Of a DNA stretch of 64,000 nt, positions 17,465 through 26,731 are shown piece after piece. The stretch spans positions 62,001-126,000 of the forward strand of contig JAFDVZ010000016.1 of NCBI GenBank assembly GCA_018268715.1, read 5' to 3'. This DNA comes from Acidobacteriota bacterium (GTDB taxonomy: Bacteria; Acidobacteriota; Terriglobia; Bryobacterales; Bryobacteraceae). The translations under genes were made by a program, and so were the position numbers. Numbering within the stretch: the first letter of the stretch is position 1; every line of letters starts with the position of its first letter. A model generated the notes under the pieces. That model was not told where the DNA came from and did no database searches. It saw only the letters and a program-made list of their open reading frames with translations.

Positions 17465-18358
17465 TCATTCCACCGTCTGGAACACTAATACCGGATGGTA
17501 GACGTTCGGCAGTTTCACCTCTCCGATGGCCACCAGATCGCCGTCCGCTGTAACCGCCTTCACATATCGATCGGACTGGCGGAGCCGGAATGGCGACACC
17601 CGGAAGTCCCGTCCCTGCCGGATTTGGCCGGCCGTGAACGTGTCCACCAGCTCCCTGGGAAATGACGGCAGCAGTTCGGCCGCCGGCAGGATCGCTTCGT
17701 CGATGCGCCCTTCGGAAGCCAGGGCCTCGAGCTCCGGCAACGTGTGCGAGCCTTCCACCGTGAACTCTCCAGACGCCGTTCGCCGCAGCGTCTCCAGGTG
17801 CGCTCCGCAGCCGAGCGCCTGCCCCAGGTCGTGCGCGATGCTCCGCAGGTAGGTGCCGGCCGAGCACACGATGCGGACCGCGGCGGTGTCGCCCGTGAAG
17901 CCGAGCAACTCCAGGCTGTAGACCGTCACTTCCACCGGCTCCAGTTCCACCGGCTCATTCCGGCGGGCCAGTTTGTAGGCCGGCGTGCCGCCGATCTTCT
18001 TGGCCGAAACCGGCGGAGGCGTCTGAGGAAACGTTCCGCGAAACCCGCCCAGGGCCTGTTCCAGTTGCGCGATGTCGATGTTAGGCTCCACCTGCGGGCT
18101 GGTCGGCTCGCCCTCGCGATCGTAGGTGTCGGTGGAAAATCCAAACCGGATCACCCCTTCATAGATCTTCTGATCCCGCCCATAGAACTGCGCGAGCCGC
18201 GTCGCGCGCCCGATCACCAGGGGCAGCACGCCCGTGGCCATCGGGTCCAGGGTTCCAAGGTGGCCGATCTTCTTTGTCTTCGCAAGCTTACGCATGCGTG
18301 CCACCACATCATGCGACGTCCAGGTCGCAGGCTTGTCGACTACTAAGGCGCCATCCAC
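17465..18358 (-). CDS. truB: tRNA pseudouridine-55 synthase
   Basis: TruB family: DGALVVDKPATWTSHDVV at the N-terminus and the catalytic motif GHLGTLDPMATGVLPL with the nucleophilic aspartate D38. The Tyr-containing motif YEGVIRFGFSTDTYDREG and the CSAGTYLRSIAHDLG motif are also present. It isomerises U55 in the T-loop of tRNAs. Length 297 is normal; the C-terminal part resembles the PUA-like extension. Start is GTG at 18358, with TACCCT six bases upstream. Confidence 0.95.
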   Translation of the reverse strand: MDGALVVDKPATWTSHDVVARMRKLAKTKKIGHLGTLDPMATGVLPLVIGRATRLAQFYGRDQKIYEGVIRFGFSTDTYDREGEPTSPQVEPNIDIAQLEQALGGFRGTFPQTPPPVSAKKIGGTPAYKLARRNEPVELEPVEVTVYSLELLGFTGDTAAVRIVCSAGTYLRSIAHDLGQALGCGAHLETLRRTASGEFTVEGSHTLPELEALASEGRIDEAILPAAELLPSFPRELVDTFTAGQIRQGRDFRVSPFRLRQSDRYVKAVTADGDLVAIGEVKLPNVYHPVLVFQTVE

Positions 18359-18370
18359 GATTTCAGGGTA
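18359..18370 (-). promoter_or_regulatory. Candidate leaderless promoter -10 (TACCCT) for truB
   Basis: TACCCT (18370-18365, minus strand), then GAAATC, then the GTG start. The spacing matches that seen before several other genes in the window. Confidence 0.4.
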
Positions 18371-18412
18371 ACAAGTCCGGCTGTTCGCGCCGCCGATCTG
18401 CGATTCTGGAGT

Positions 18413-19777
18413 TTGCTACGACTCAGGCGCCTGCGACAGGAAGTGCGGCCGATGCTCGCGCTGGCTGCTCCGCTGGTGGTGGCGGAACTCGGCTGGACCG
18501 CGATGGGCATCGTCGACACGGTGATGGTCGGCCGGTTGCCGGCGAGCGCCGTCTCCATCGGCGCGGTGAGCCTGGGCGGCATGCTCTACTACACCGTCAC
18601 GATATTCGCCGGCGCGATCCTGTTCTCGCTCGATACGGTGGTTTCCCAGGCCTTCGGGGCCGGCCGCCAGGACGAATGCAACCACGCGCTGTGGACTGGT
18701 ATGGGCATGGCCGTTGCGATGTCGCCCATCCTGATGCTGGTGAACGCGGGTCTCGCCGCCGCGCTGCCCCTGGCGGGCGTGAACCCGGCCGTCGCGCCGG
18801 TGGCCTCCAGCTATTTGCGGATCCTGAACTGGGGCACGCCGTTTCTGCTCATCTACTTCGTCACTCGCCGCTACCTCCAGTCGATCTCGCTGCCGCACGC
18901 CGTCATGTTTACGATGCTAAGCGCGAACGTCGTGAATCTGGCCGGCAATGAGGCGCTGATTTACGGGCGTTGGGGAGCGCCGGCGATGGGGACTGACGGT
19001 TCGGCATGGTCCACCGTGATCGCCCGCTTCTTCATCGCGGCGGCCTTTGTGGGATTTCTGTTGTATTACGACCGTTCCCGCCGGCTCGGCGTCGTGGCTT
19101 CGTTTGGCAGGCCGGACATCGCGCTCGCCCGGCGCCTGTTCCGCCTGGGGATGCCCGCCGCCACACACGTGCTGCTCGAGATCTCGGTGTTCGCCGCCGT
19201 CACCGCTTTCATCGCCCAGATGGACGCGGCGTCGCTCGCCTCCCATCAGATTTCGCTGAACGTCGCCAGCCTGACGTTCATGGTCCCGCTGGGCGTCAGT
19301 TCGGCGGCGGCCGTGCGCGTTGGCCAGGCCATCGGACGGCAGGACCCCACCGGAGCCTCGCGCGCCGGCTGGACCGCCATCGCCCTGGGCGTGGCCTTCA
19401 TGGCCTGCGCCGCCGCCGTGCTGATCCTGTTCCCCGCGGCCATCGCGCGCCTTTATTCGGACGACCCGGCGGTGCTCGCCGGCAGCGTGACGTTGCTGAT
19501 GATCGCCGCCGTGTTTCAGATCTTCGATGGCTGCCAGATCGTCGCTTCCGGCGCCTTGCGCGGCGCGGGCGACACGCGCACGCCGATGCTGTGCAACCTG
19601 GCGTTCTACTGGGGCATCGGGCTGCCGGTCGGCTGGTTTCTGGCCTTTCGGGCAGGGAAGGGAGCGGCCGGACTGTGGATCGGCCTGTGCGTTGCGTTGA
19701 TCGCCATCGGATCGGTGCTGCTGACGGCCTGGCGGGCCCGTGTCCGAGACCTGTTCAGGGCAACGTCGAACCCGTAA
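18413..19777 (+). CDS. MATE-family multidrug/cation exporter
   Basis: A protein of about 450 residues with twelve predicted membrane helices in two homologous halves. The N-terminal signature LAAPLVVAELGWTAMGIVDTVMVGRL and the SLDTVVSQAFGAGR segment are typical of MATE transporters of the NorM/DinF type, which export cationic drugs or metabolites using Na+ or H+. The start is uncertain: TTG at 18413 keeps the usual N-terminal amphipathic helix, whereas ATG at 18452 has a better Shine-Dalgarno (AGGAAG). The gene is divergent from truB. Its 3' end overlaps the next minus-strand gene by 23 bases. Confidence 0.9.
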   Translation: MLRLRRLRQEVRPMLALAAPLVVAELGWTAMGIVDTVMVGRLPASAVSIGAVSLGGMLYYTVTIFAGAILFSLDTVVSQAFGAGRQDECNHALWTGMGMAVAMSPILMLVNAGLAAALPLAGVNPAVAPVASSYLRILNWGTPFLLIYFVTRRYLQSISLPHAVMFTMLSANVVNLAGNEALIYGRWGAPAMGTDGSAWSTVIARFFIAAAFVGFLLYYDRSRRLGVVASFGRPDIALARRLFRLGMPAATHVLLEISVFAAVTAFIAQMDAASLASHQISLNVASLTFMVPLGVSSAAAVRVGQAIGRQDPTGASRAGWTAIALGVAFMACAAAVLILFPAAIARLYSDDPAVLAGSVTLLMIAAVFQIFDGCQIVASGALRGAGDTRTPMLCNLAFYWGIGLPVGWFLAFRAGKGAAGLWIGLCVALIAIGSVLLTAWRARVRDLFRATSNP

Positions 19778-21455
19778 AGCCGAACGTCGTGCCGCCGTCG
19801 GGTCCCTTGACCGTGCAGGACAGCCCGTTCAGCGGTCCGCTGGCTGTTTCGTCCGGGAAGCGGAAGGTCACCTGGTAGAGCCCGATCATCCCCGGCGCGA
19901 GCCCCGCAAACAGCGTTTGGGCGGGCGTCTTCAGCGGGGAGAACCGGCACTCGAGCGCATTCACGCCGGGGCGCAGCGAATCGAGCGGCGCGGCTGTCCC
20001 GGTCTCGACGGATCCCTGCACGCGACCCAGGCCCGTCATATACATGTGCACGATCTGGCCGGGCGCGGGCTGTGCGATGACCAGCCCGCTGAAATCGGCC
20101 AGGATCATCTTGATGCCGAGCGGCTGGCTGAAGCCCGGGTCCGCCTTTTCGAAGCCGGGAAAGAGTGGATATACGTTCGTGCGCTGCGTCTGCCGGAATG
20201 GCGACTGCGTTGCATAGTCGAAGGTCACCGTGGCCGCGCCCGCCGGCTGTTCCCAGGGGACCTGGAAGATGAACTGGCGACCGGTGGCGGCAACCATCGG
20301 CGCGACGGCGCCTGCCACCAGGATGCGGCCCTCGACGCCCGGCGGGACCGGTGCGGCGATGCGGGCGATCGATCCCGGCGCGAGCGATGGAACCGTGGCC
20401 CAGGCCGTCACCGGCACAATCGTCCGGCTGTCCGCCACCGCTCCGCTCGCGTAGCGAAGCATGACGATGCGATGAAACGACGTAGCCAGCGCCACGATGT
20501 CCCCCGGCCCGTTCATCGCGCCGTCCGTAGCGAGTTCGCCATCGGCCAGCGGAATGGGCGCGCTGATCCCGCTGCGGGCATCGGCGAGAAACGCCGGGCC
20601 CTCCGTCCCCGAATCGGTGACGCGGTACAGCACCTTCACGCCGTCGTTGCTCACGCCCATGAACTGCGGTAGTTGCGACGACCCCGCGGCCGGAGTAAAC
20701 AGCCGGATGTCGGCTCCTGTGGCGATCGAATGCGCCCCTAGCCCGTATCCGGTGTACTTGCCCGCGCTATCGTACAGGTTCGCCCGATAGACGTAGCTGC
20801 TCCCGTCGTCGCTGATCGCCAGAGGTAGGAACGGCGTCTCCAGGCCGTACGGCAGCGCCGTCCCCGTCGACGCCTCCCAGATCCCGCTCGACGTCAGCAC
20901 CATGCCGCCGGACGATACCGACTGTGTCCCGATGATGATCCCCGGCGGATAACTCACGCTGGCGGCCTGCGTGTCGAATAGGACCGGAGGCCCGACTCGG
21001 TAATTCCATGTCACAGTCTGATTCAGCAGAGCCCACCGTCCGTTACGGCTCAGGTGGAGTTGTCCGGCGCCCAACGGCGCCGAGATACGGCCCTGCAACA
21101 CGGCCTGATAGGGGAGTACGTTGTCGCACACTCCGTTCTGCACGGGCGATGCGCAGACGTTATACATCGTGTAGCCGTACAGACTCCCATCGCCGGACAC
21201 GCGGGCGCCGGTTACGCCCGCATTCGCCGATGAGACGCCCGGCGCCGCCAGCGAGCCCCGCTCGGCCACGAATTCCACGCCGTTGGCGGTCCAGCGGTAC
21301 AGCCGTAACTCGCTGTTGAGTCCGGTCCGTGAGTCGGCTGTCAGAACCAGCGGCGCCGAAAAATAGACCTGAGTCCCGTCGTCGGTGACGGCTAACCCGG
21401 AAAACTGCGCCCAGGCTGGGAGGGCAATTAAGCAGGCCAGGTTCCGAATCGACAC
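19755..21455 (-). CDS. Secreted beta-propeller-like protein with TIGR03437 C-terminal domain (paralog 1)
   Basis: The protein starts with a short signal peptide (SIRNLACLIALPAWAQ), followed by a PD40/WD40-like region with repeated strands (LAVTDDGTQVYFSAP, LHLSRNGRWALLN, LAISDDGSSYVY, MGVSNDGVKVLYRV). The last about 200 residues are the TIGR03437 domain known from Solibacter (SLAPGSIARIAAP, RQFIFQVPWEQPAG, GQIVHMYMTGLGRVQG). Location is extracytoplasmic; function is unknown. GTG at 21455 is chosen because it directly begins the signal peptide and sits five bases after TACAAT; an upstream frame to 21497 has no signal. It is a tandem paralog of the next gene. Confidence 0.85.
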   Translation of the reverse strand: MSIRNLACLIALPAWAQFSGLAVTDDGTQVYFSAPLVLTADSRTGLNSELRLYRWTANGVEFVAERGSLAAPGVSSANAGVTGARVSGDGSLYGYTMYNVCASPVQNGVCDNVLPYQAVLQGRISAPLGAGQLHLSRNGRWALLNQTVTWNYRVGPPVLFDTQAASVSYPPGIIIGTQSVSSGGMVLTSSGIWEASTGTALPYGLETPFLPLAISDDGSSYVYRANLYDSAGKYTGYGLGAHSIATGADIRLFTPAAGSSQLPQFMGVSNDGVKVLYRVTDSGTEGPAFLADARSGISAPIPLADGELATDGAMNGPGDIVALATSFHRIVMLRYASGAVADSRTIVPVTAWATVPSLAPGSIARIAAPVPPGVEGRILVAGAVAPMVAATGRQFIFQVPWEQPAGAATVTFDYATQSPFRQTQRTNVYPLFPGFEKADPGFSQPLGIKMILADFSGLVIAQPAPGQIVHMYMTGLGRVQGSVETGTAAPLDSLRPGVNALECRFSPLKTPAQTLFAGLAPGMIGLYQVTFRFPDETASGPLNGLSCTVKGPDGGTTFGFTGSTLP

Positions 21456-21466
21456 TTCCGATTGTA
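21456..21466 (-). promoter_or_regulatory. TACAAT-N5-GTG leaderless promoter motif
   Basis: TACAAT (21466-21461) followed by CGGAA and the GTG start. The same motif with the same spacing precedes the paralog at 23231. Confidence 0.5.
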
Positions 21467-21524
21467 ACTCCGGGAGCGAGGCCGCTAACTGGCGCATAAC
21501 TCGGCGGGCCGCCGCCGGCGCACT

Positions 21525-23231
21525 TCAGGGCAGCGAGGTCGTGGCCGACACGAACGTAAATCCCGCCCCGCCCTCCGGCCCGGTGAGCGAGCACTCACCG
21601 CCCGTCAGCGGACCGCTCGCCGTCTCATTCGGGAACCGGAACGTCACCTGGTAGATCCCGATCAGCCCCGGCGCCAGCCCGGCGAACAGCGTGTCCGCGG
21701 CGGCCTTATACGGGAAGAACCGGCACTGGAACGTCCCGTTGATCCGCCGCAGCGAATCGAGCGGTGCGGCGACTCCCGTCTCGACGGCGCCCTGCACTCG
21801 CCCGAGCCCTGTCATGTACGTGTGCACGATCTGCCCGGGCGTCGGCTGCGACGTCACCAGCCCGCTGAAATCGGCCTTGATCATCTTGATGCCGAGCAGC
21901 GGATACGTCCCCGCGTCCGCCGTCTCAAACATCGGATTGAAGGGAAACACCGTGGCCGTCTGCATCTGCCGGAACGGCGATTGCGTCGCGTAGTCGAACG
22001 TGATGGTCGCGGAACCGGTCCTCTGCTCCCACGGCGTCTGGACAATCAACTGGTCGCTGGTCGACGCCACCACCGGCGCGGCTGCTCCATCGATCAGGAC
22101 GCGGCCGGTCGAGCCAGGCGGAACCGGCGCCGCCAGCCGCACAATCGAACCCGGCGACAGGTTCGGGATCGAAGAGTAGGCGGTCACCGGCACGATCACC
22201 TGCGAACTGTTCAGCGCCCCATTCAGCAACCCGATCTTCAACAACCGGTGAAACGTAGTGGCCAGCACCACCAGGTCGCCCGGCCCGTTGATCGCCCCCT
22301 CGGAGGCGGACTCTCCCTCCACCAGCGGGATGGCCATGCTGCTGCCCGCCGCCGCGTCCGCCAGGTACGTCGAACCCGCGCCGCGAGCGCCCGACACCCG
22401 GTACAACACCTTGCCGCCGTCGTCGTTGACGCCCATGAACGTCGGCAGAAGCCCCGACCCCGCCGCCGGCGTGTAGATCGCGACATCCTTGCCCGAGGCC
22501 AGATCCCGCGCCGTCAGCGCCACGCCGTTGACCCGCCCCGCCGCATCCGTCAGAAGCGCGTTGTATACCAGGACCTTCCCGTTCCCGCTGATGGCCAGCG
22601 GCACGAACCGCCCGGCGATCCCGAACGGCGTCACTGTCCCGGCGCGCCACATGCCGCCATCGGTCACCACGCTCCCGTCCGACGCCACGGAACCGTACAG
22701 CGCCGCGGCCGAAGGCGGATACGAAACGGAGGCGTTCTGGATATCCCACAGCGCGGGCGGCGATGTGCGAATCGGAGACGCTTGCGGAACCACCAGCGCC
22801 CAGCGCCCATTACGGCTCAACTGGAGCACGCCCTGTCCCGCGGTCGCGTTGATCGTCCCCCGCAACACGGCCTGGCTCTGGATCCCCGCGCACCCGTCCG
22901 ACGTCCCCGGTTGCGCGCAGGCGTTGTACAACGTGTAGCCGTACAGCCCGCCGTCGCCTGAAACCTGCGCCCCTGACGCCCCATCGCTCGACGACGAGCT
23001 GACCGTGGAACCTCCAGGCGCAAGCTCCCCCCGCTCGCCCATCAACTCGACGCCCTTGGCGCTCCAGCGATACACGCGCGACTCCGGCATCGCCGCCGAT
23101 CGCGGATCGCTCCCTAGCATCAGGGGAGAGGAGAAGTAGACCTGCCCGCCATCATCGGTGACGGCCAAACCGGAAAACTGGCCGAAGGCCGGCAGGGCAA
23201 GCGCGCAGACGACAAGACTTCGAAGGTACAC
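21525..23231 (-). CDS. Secreted beta-propeller-like protein with TIGR03437 C-terminal domain (paralog 2)
   Basis: About 568 residues with the same architecture as the gene downstream: signal peptide (YLRSLVVCALALPAFGQ), propeller-like repeats (LAVTDDGGQVYFSSP, LQLSRNGRWALV, LAISGNGKVLVYN, MGVNDDGGKVLYRVSG) and the TIGR03437 domain (NLSPGSIVRLAAP, DQLIVQTPWEQRTG, GQIVHTYMTGLGRVQG). The two products are clearly similar over their whole length, so the pair arose by tandem duplication. The role is unknown. GTG at 23231 is the preferred start, by signal peptide and promoter spacing. Confidence 0.85.
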   Translation of the reverse strand: MYLRSLVVCALALPAFGQFSGLAVTDDGGQVYFSSPLMLGSDPRSAAMPESRVYRWSAKGVELMGERGELAPGGSTVSSSSSDGASGAQVSGDGGLYGYTLYNACAQPGTSDGCAGIQSQAVLRGTINATAGQGVLQLSRNGRWALVVPQASPIRTSPPALWDIQNASVSYPPSAAALYGSVASDGSVVTDGGMWRAGTVTPFGIAGRFVPLAISGNGKVLVYNALLTDAAGRVNGVALTARDLASGKDVAIYTPAAGSGLLPTFMGVNDDGGKVLYRVSGARGAGSTYLADAAAGSSMAIPLVEGESASEGAINGPGDLVVLATTFHRLLKIGLLNGALNSSQVIVPVTAYSSIPNLSPGSIVRLAAPVPPGSTGRVLIDGAAAPVVASTSDQLIVQTPWEQRTGSATITFDYATQSPFRQMQTATVFPFNPMFETADAGTYPLLGIKMIKADFSGLVTSQPTPGQIVHTYMTGLGRVQGAVETGVAAPLDSLRRINGTFQCRFFPYKAAADTLFAGLAPGLIGIYQVTFRFPNETASGPLTGGECSLTGPEGGAGFTFVSATTSLP

Positions 23232-23242
23232 TCCCGATTGTA
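23232..23242 (-). promoter_or_regulatory. TACAAT-N5-GTG leaderless promoter motif
   Basis: TACAAT (23242-23237), CGGGA, then GTG at 23231. The surrounding sequence TATACAATCGG is shared with the region before the ferredoxin gene at 10183-10193. Confidence 0.5.
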
Positions 23243-23261
23243 TACGCCGCCACTCCACGCG

Positions 23262-23777
23262 TCACTCCTTGGACCAGGGCGGAGCGATGCCGTTCATCCT
23301 CGCATAAGCCACTAACTGGCCCATATGTTCATTAGCGTGTACGATGATCCGCAGATACATTCCATCCACGGTCGCATCCCGCCCCGCTATCTTCACCTTC
23401 TTCGAGAGATCTTCCGCCTTCACCAGCGGATGAGCCGTCTTCACCGCCTCCAGCGACCGCTTCAGAATACTGACCACTTCCGCTTTCGACGTCAACGTCT
23501 TCTCCATGTCCGGCTTGATATCGGCCGGCATCTTCGGCCCTGTCACGCTCAACAGGTAGAAGTTAGCCAGCGCGACATGCATGATCACTTCGCTCACTGA
23601 CCGCACGCCTGGCGCGGGCCGCCACGCATACTTCGCCTCCGGAATCGCTTCAGCCAGCGCGACTAACTGCCGCGACACGTGACCCCACTCCGGGTCATAA
23701 CCCTGCCACAGTCCTTCGTTCTGCGATTGAGCCGCCGCCATGGAGCCCATTGTAAGCGCGAGAATCAGGAATTTCAT
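23262..23777 (-). CDS. Secreted DinB-like four-helix protein (171 aa)
   Basis: A signal peptide (MKFLILALTMGSMAAAQ) followed by a DinB/DUF664-like four-helix bundle: the segments EAIPEAKYAWRPAPGVRSVSEVIMHVALANFYLL and IIVHANEHMGQLVAYARMNG carry the histidines that usually form the metal site of this superfamily (IMHVA, VHANEHMGQ). DinB-like enzymes are normally cytoplasmic metal-dependent thiol transferases; the exported form is common in Acidobacteriota and has no known substrate. The ATG overlaps the stop of the acyltransferase gene by four bases (ATGA), so they form one operon. Confidence 0.85.
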   Translation of the reverse strand: MKFLILALTMGSMAAAQSQNEGLWQGYDPEWGHVSRQLVALAEAIPEAKYAWRPAPGVRSVSEVIMHVALANFYLLSVTGPKMPADIKPDMEKTLTSKAEVVSILKRSLEAVKTAHPLVKAEDLSKKVKIAGRDATVDGMYLRIIVHANEHMGQLVAYARMNGIAPPWSKE

Positions 23778-24901
23778 GCCGCCGCCGCGACCTCCTCTCG
23801 AACCTCCGGCAGCCGCCGCGGATATCTCCGGCCATTCAGTAACTCCCCGATCCACGTCGGTCGCACCATCACATCGTAGCTGATCGTCAGCAGCGTCACC
23901 GCCAGCGACAGCACGATCGGTATCTTCACGATGGCGGGCGCGGGCAACGGCCTGAGCCCCACCTGCAGCAACACCACCACCGGCAGATGCATGATGTAGA
24001 GCCAATAGGAAGCGTCCGACATGTACCGCCACCGCGCACTGGGCCGGCTGCAGTAGCGCAGGAACAGCCCGATGCACGCAAAGATCAACAACCAGCACAT
24101 GACAACGTTGCCCGCCGCCCGCGCCAGCGGATGCGTCCGCCCGGATACCAGCCCATACACGAGAAACGCCGGCGCCGCCAGCGCGAGGTGCGCCCAAACT
24201 CCCCGCTCGAACCGGGGCAGCAGGTCGCGACTATGGAACAGCAGCCAGCCGAAGCCGAACGGTATCGTGTAGGCGAGCAGGATTCGCCACTCCGGCATGA
24301 ACCCGTCGACGTCCTTGAGATTCCCCTGCATCAAGGCCAACGGCAGCCAGGAAACAGCGGCGAACAGAAGGGGAGCATAGGACCGTTCCACCGCCCACCG
24401 ATAGGCCCGATGCACGCCCTCCAGGCGATGCTTGCGGAACGCCCACGCCACCGCCGCGCCGATCGCGTACAGCATCAGTAAGTACTCGAGAAACCACAGG
24501 TGCAGCGGATGCAGCCGCGCCAGCACGCCGCCGCTGGTAAACGCCGGCGCCACCTTGTCCGCCCCCTGCTGCAACCACACGACAATCGCCGCCACCAGCG
24601 GAAACATCAGCGTCCAGAACAGCGCAAACGGCAGCAGGATGCGACGCAGCCGGTTCGACGCGAACGCCCGCCCTCCGCGCCGGTTCCACAACAGCGCTCC
24701 GAAAAAGCCCGCCATCACAAAGAACGCGGGCATGCGGAACCCGTGAATAATCCCCAGCGTGAAGTCGAGCGCGTGAGTCGGGTTGGCGTCGATATAGGGC
24801 CAACTCCCATTGCCTGAATACCCGACCACGACGTGCAGATAGATGCCCGCGAGCATCATCGTGGCGCGCATGCTGTCCAGCGCGTGATAGCGGTTGTCCA
24901 C
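23774..24901 (-). CDS. Acyltransferase family 3 membrane protein (375 aa)
   Basis: Typical acyltransferase-3 (OpgC/OafB-like) integral membrane protein with about ten helices. The N-terminal RYHALDSMRATMMLAGIYLHVVV carries the family's early R and the catalytic-type histidine; FRMPAFFVMAGFFGALL is the second conserved block. It probably transfers acyl groups to an envelope glycan. GTG at 24901 gives the normal N-terminus and length; the open frame extends to 25075 but that part looks non-coding. TCCAAT stands five bases before the GTG, as in the TIGR03437 genes. Confidence 0.85.
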   Translation of the reverse strand: MDNRYHALDSMRATMMLAGIYLHVVVGYSGNGSWPYIDANPTHALDFTLGIIHGFRMPAFFVMAGFFGALLWNRRGGRAFASNRLRRILLPFALFWTLMFPLVAAIVVWLQQGADKVAPAFTSGGVLARLHPLHLWFLEYLLMLYAIGAAVAWAFRKHRLEGVHRAYRWAVERSYAPLLFAAVSWLPLALMQGNLKDVDGFMPEWRILLAYTIPFGFGWLLFHSRDLLPRFERGVWAHLALAAPAFLVYGLVSGRTHPLARAAGNVVMCWLLIFACIGLFLRYCSRPSARWRYMSDASYWLYIMHLPVVVLLQVGLRPLPAPAIVKIPIVLSLAVTLLTISYDVMVRPTWIGELLNGRRYPRRLPEVREEVAAAA

Positions 24902-24912
24902 GCCCGATTGGA
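24902..24912 (-). promoter_or_regulatory. TCCAAT-N5-GTG leaderless promoter-like motif
   Basis: TCCAAT (24912-24907), CGGGC, GTG. It differs by one base in the hexamer from the two TACAAT-N5-GTG motifs downstream. It would give the acyltransferase/DinB pair a promoter apart from the ABC array. Confidence 0.35.
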
Positions 24913-25013
24913 CTTGCACGCGCGGCGCCGGGCGCAACTCATTGGATCCACGACCCCGGCCCGCCGCCTCGATTCCATTTCGGCACGGCTCCGTCCCAAA
25001 ACCGAACACCAAG

Positions 25014-26726
25014 TCACTGCGATAACTCGAGCGTCTGCATATGCCACACCGGAGCCTCTTCCCAGGTAATGCCATTCTGCTCCGCGTCGAGCCTCCAGCG
25101 TCTTCTCAGCGCCCACCCATACGCCGCGCCCGCCATCGCGACGCCCCACAGCCCACGCTGCCCGTCGAGCGCCATCCACAACTCGACATGGATCAGCAGG
25201 TACGCGATGGAGAGAAACAGGACCACATAAGTCGCAAAGGTGACTTTCAAGTTCCCCTGGCCTGGCAGGAACGGACAAGTAAAAGGAACCTTCGGGAAAC
25301 CCGCCATCAGGACTTCGAGCGTAGTCAGCGCAATCAGCACGCACATGGCCTCGTGAGTCAGGGCCACCCTCCAGCCCCACAGGAAGCCATAAAACGGCAG
25401 CGACAGCAGGCAAGCCGGCGCGACGCCCGCCAGCGTCATCAGCTTGCGCGCCCCGGTCACATAGTCGATGGCGCGGCCCGTCTCCGTCAGCCGGAAAAGC
25501 CAGTTCGACGGCAACTCCACCGGCACGCTGAACAGCGCCCGCAACCCCAGCAGCACGAAGAACGGCAACACCAGCGGGAACGCGCTCAATTGCGTGTTCG
25601 GCGACATCAACGCCCGCCCTCCCGACCGGTTCACCAGGCTCGCCACCCCGTCCACCAGGTACACCAGCCCCAGCGCCGCATACGCCGCCAGCATCAGCCG
25701 ATGCCCGCGATGCCGCGTCATCGTGCGCCAGACGAAGTGGAACGCCGCGCGCTCGGAAGGCCGGCCCAGCCACGCCCCATCGATCAACGCGGTAACCCGA
25801 GTCCAGCGCCGCCGCCCGCTCTCGCCCACCGCGCCGGACTCCTCGATGGTCCGCCGCATGATCCGCCGGTAGCCCGCCGCATAAAGCAACGCCGCCGTGG
25901 CCACGGCGATGCCCAGCGCCCACATGGCCCGCGCCGCCAGTTCATGGATAAAGGGATGCCGGGTCCCGAGAATCTCCTGGTACAGCCCCAGGAACCAGAA
26001 CGGCGGCAGCCACAAAGCGGGCTGGCGGTTCGCGGGATCGGTCAACCGCGCGAAGGTGGCTATCGGCGGAATGACGAAGAACAGAAACAGCACGCCGAAC
26101 AGCGCCGCCAGTTGCACCCACGCGGAGACGCGCTGGAACACGCGGAACGGCAGCAGGTTCGCGAGCGCCGCGTGGGCCGCCAGCATCGACACAAACGCGA
26201 ACAGGCTCGCCGCGCCAACCGCCAGGAAATGTCCGGCGGTGAATCGGAGCCCCTCGCTCACCCCGCCCGACGTCATCATGGCGATCGGGAAGAAGAAGGA
26301 GGTCGCGAAGTTCAGCGACACGGTGGCGGTCACCAACACCAGCCCCAGCACGGCCAGTTTCGCCGCGATGATCGAGGATCCCCGGATGGGCAGGCTCGTC
26401 AGGATCAGGCAATCGCGGCTGTCCGGAAACACGGACTCCCAGCACAGCACCGCCAGCGCCGCCGTCACGGCCATGGAGATGGAGATCATGAACTCGCGGT
26501 CCGACCACGCCATCGCCTCGCGAATCGCCAGCGGCGTGCGCGCGTTCGTGAACCAGTGCTTCATCATCGTCGTGTAGGCGATGATGACTCCCGTCGCCGC
26601 CAGCAGCGACACCGTGGTGATGGCCGAATCGCGCAGGCTGCCGCCGGCGCTCACCAGGTCCGAATCGAACAGGCGATTCAGGAAATGTTTAATAAGGATG
26701 CGATGCGGGCCGGGTTCTTTTTCCAT
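25014..26726 (-). CDS. ABC exporter permease, large membrane subunit (570 aa)
   Basis: A hydrophobic protein with ten or more predicted membrane segments (for example SLLAATGVIIAYTTM, ISISMAVTAALAVLCW, AALFGVLFLFFVIPP, LVLPFFVLLGLRALF) and an ABC-2-like segment around DCLILTSLPIRGSSIIAAKL, which fits the coupling region of ABC export permeases. It follows an ATP-binding gene with a five-base gap, so the two form an exporter. Substrate unknown. It is twice as long as the other two permeases in the array. Confidence 0.8.
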   Translation of the reverse strand: MEKEPGPHRILIKHFLNRLFDSDLVSAGGSLRDSAITTVSLLAATGVIIAYTTMMKHWFTNARTPLAIREAMAWSDREFMISISMAVTAALAVLCWESVFPDSRDCLILTSLPIRGSSIIAAKLAVLGLVLVTATVSLNFATSFFFPIAMMTSGGVSEGLRFTAGHFLAVGAASLFAFVSMLAAHAALANLLPFRVFQRVSAWVQLAALFGVLFLFFVIPPIATFARLTDPANRQPALWLPPFWFLGLYQEILGTRHPFIHELAARAMWALGIAVATAALLYAAGYRRIMRRTIEESGAVGESGRRRWTRVTALIDGAWLGRPSERAAFHFVWRTMTRHRGHRLMLAAYAALGLVYLVDGVASLVNRSGGRALMSPNTQLSAFPLVLPFFVLLGLRALFSVPVELPSNWLFRLTETGRAIDYVTGARKLMTLAGVAPACLLSLPFYGFLWGWRVALTHEAMCVLIALTTLEVLMAGFPKVPFTCPFLPGQGNLKVTFATYVVLFLSIAYLLIHVELWMALDGQRGLWGVAMAGAAYGWALRRRWRLDAEQNGITWEEAPVWHMQTLELSQ

Positions 26727-26731
26727 GGGGA

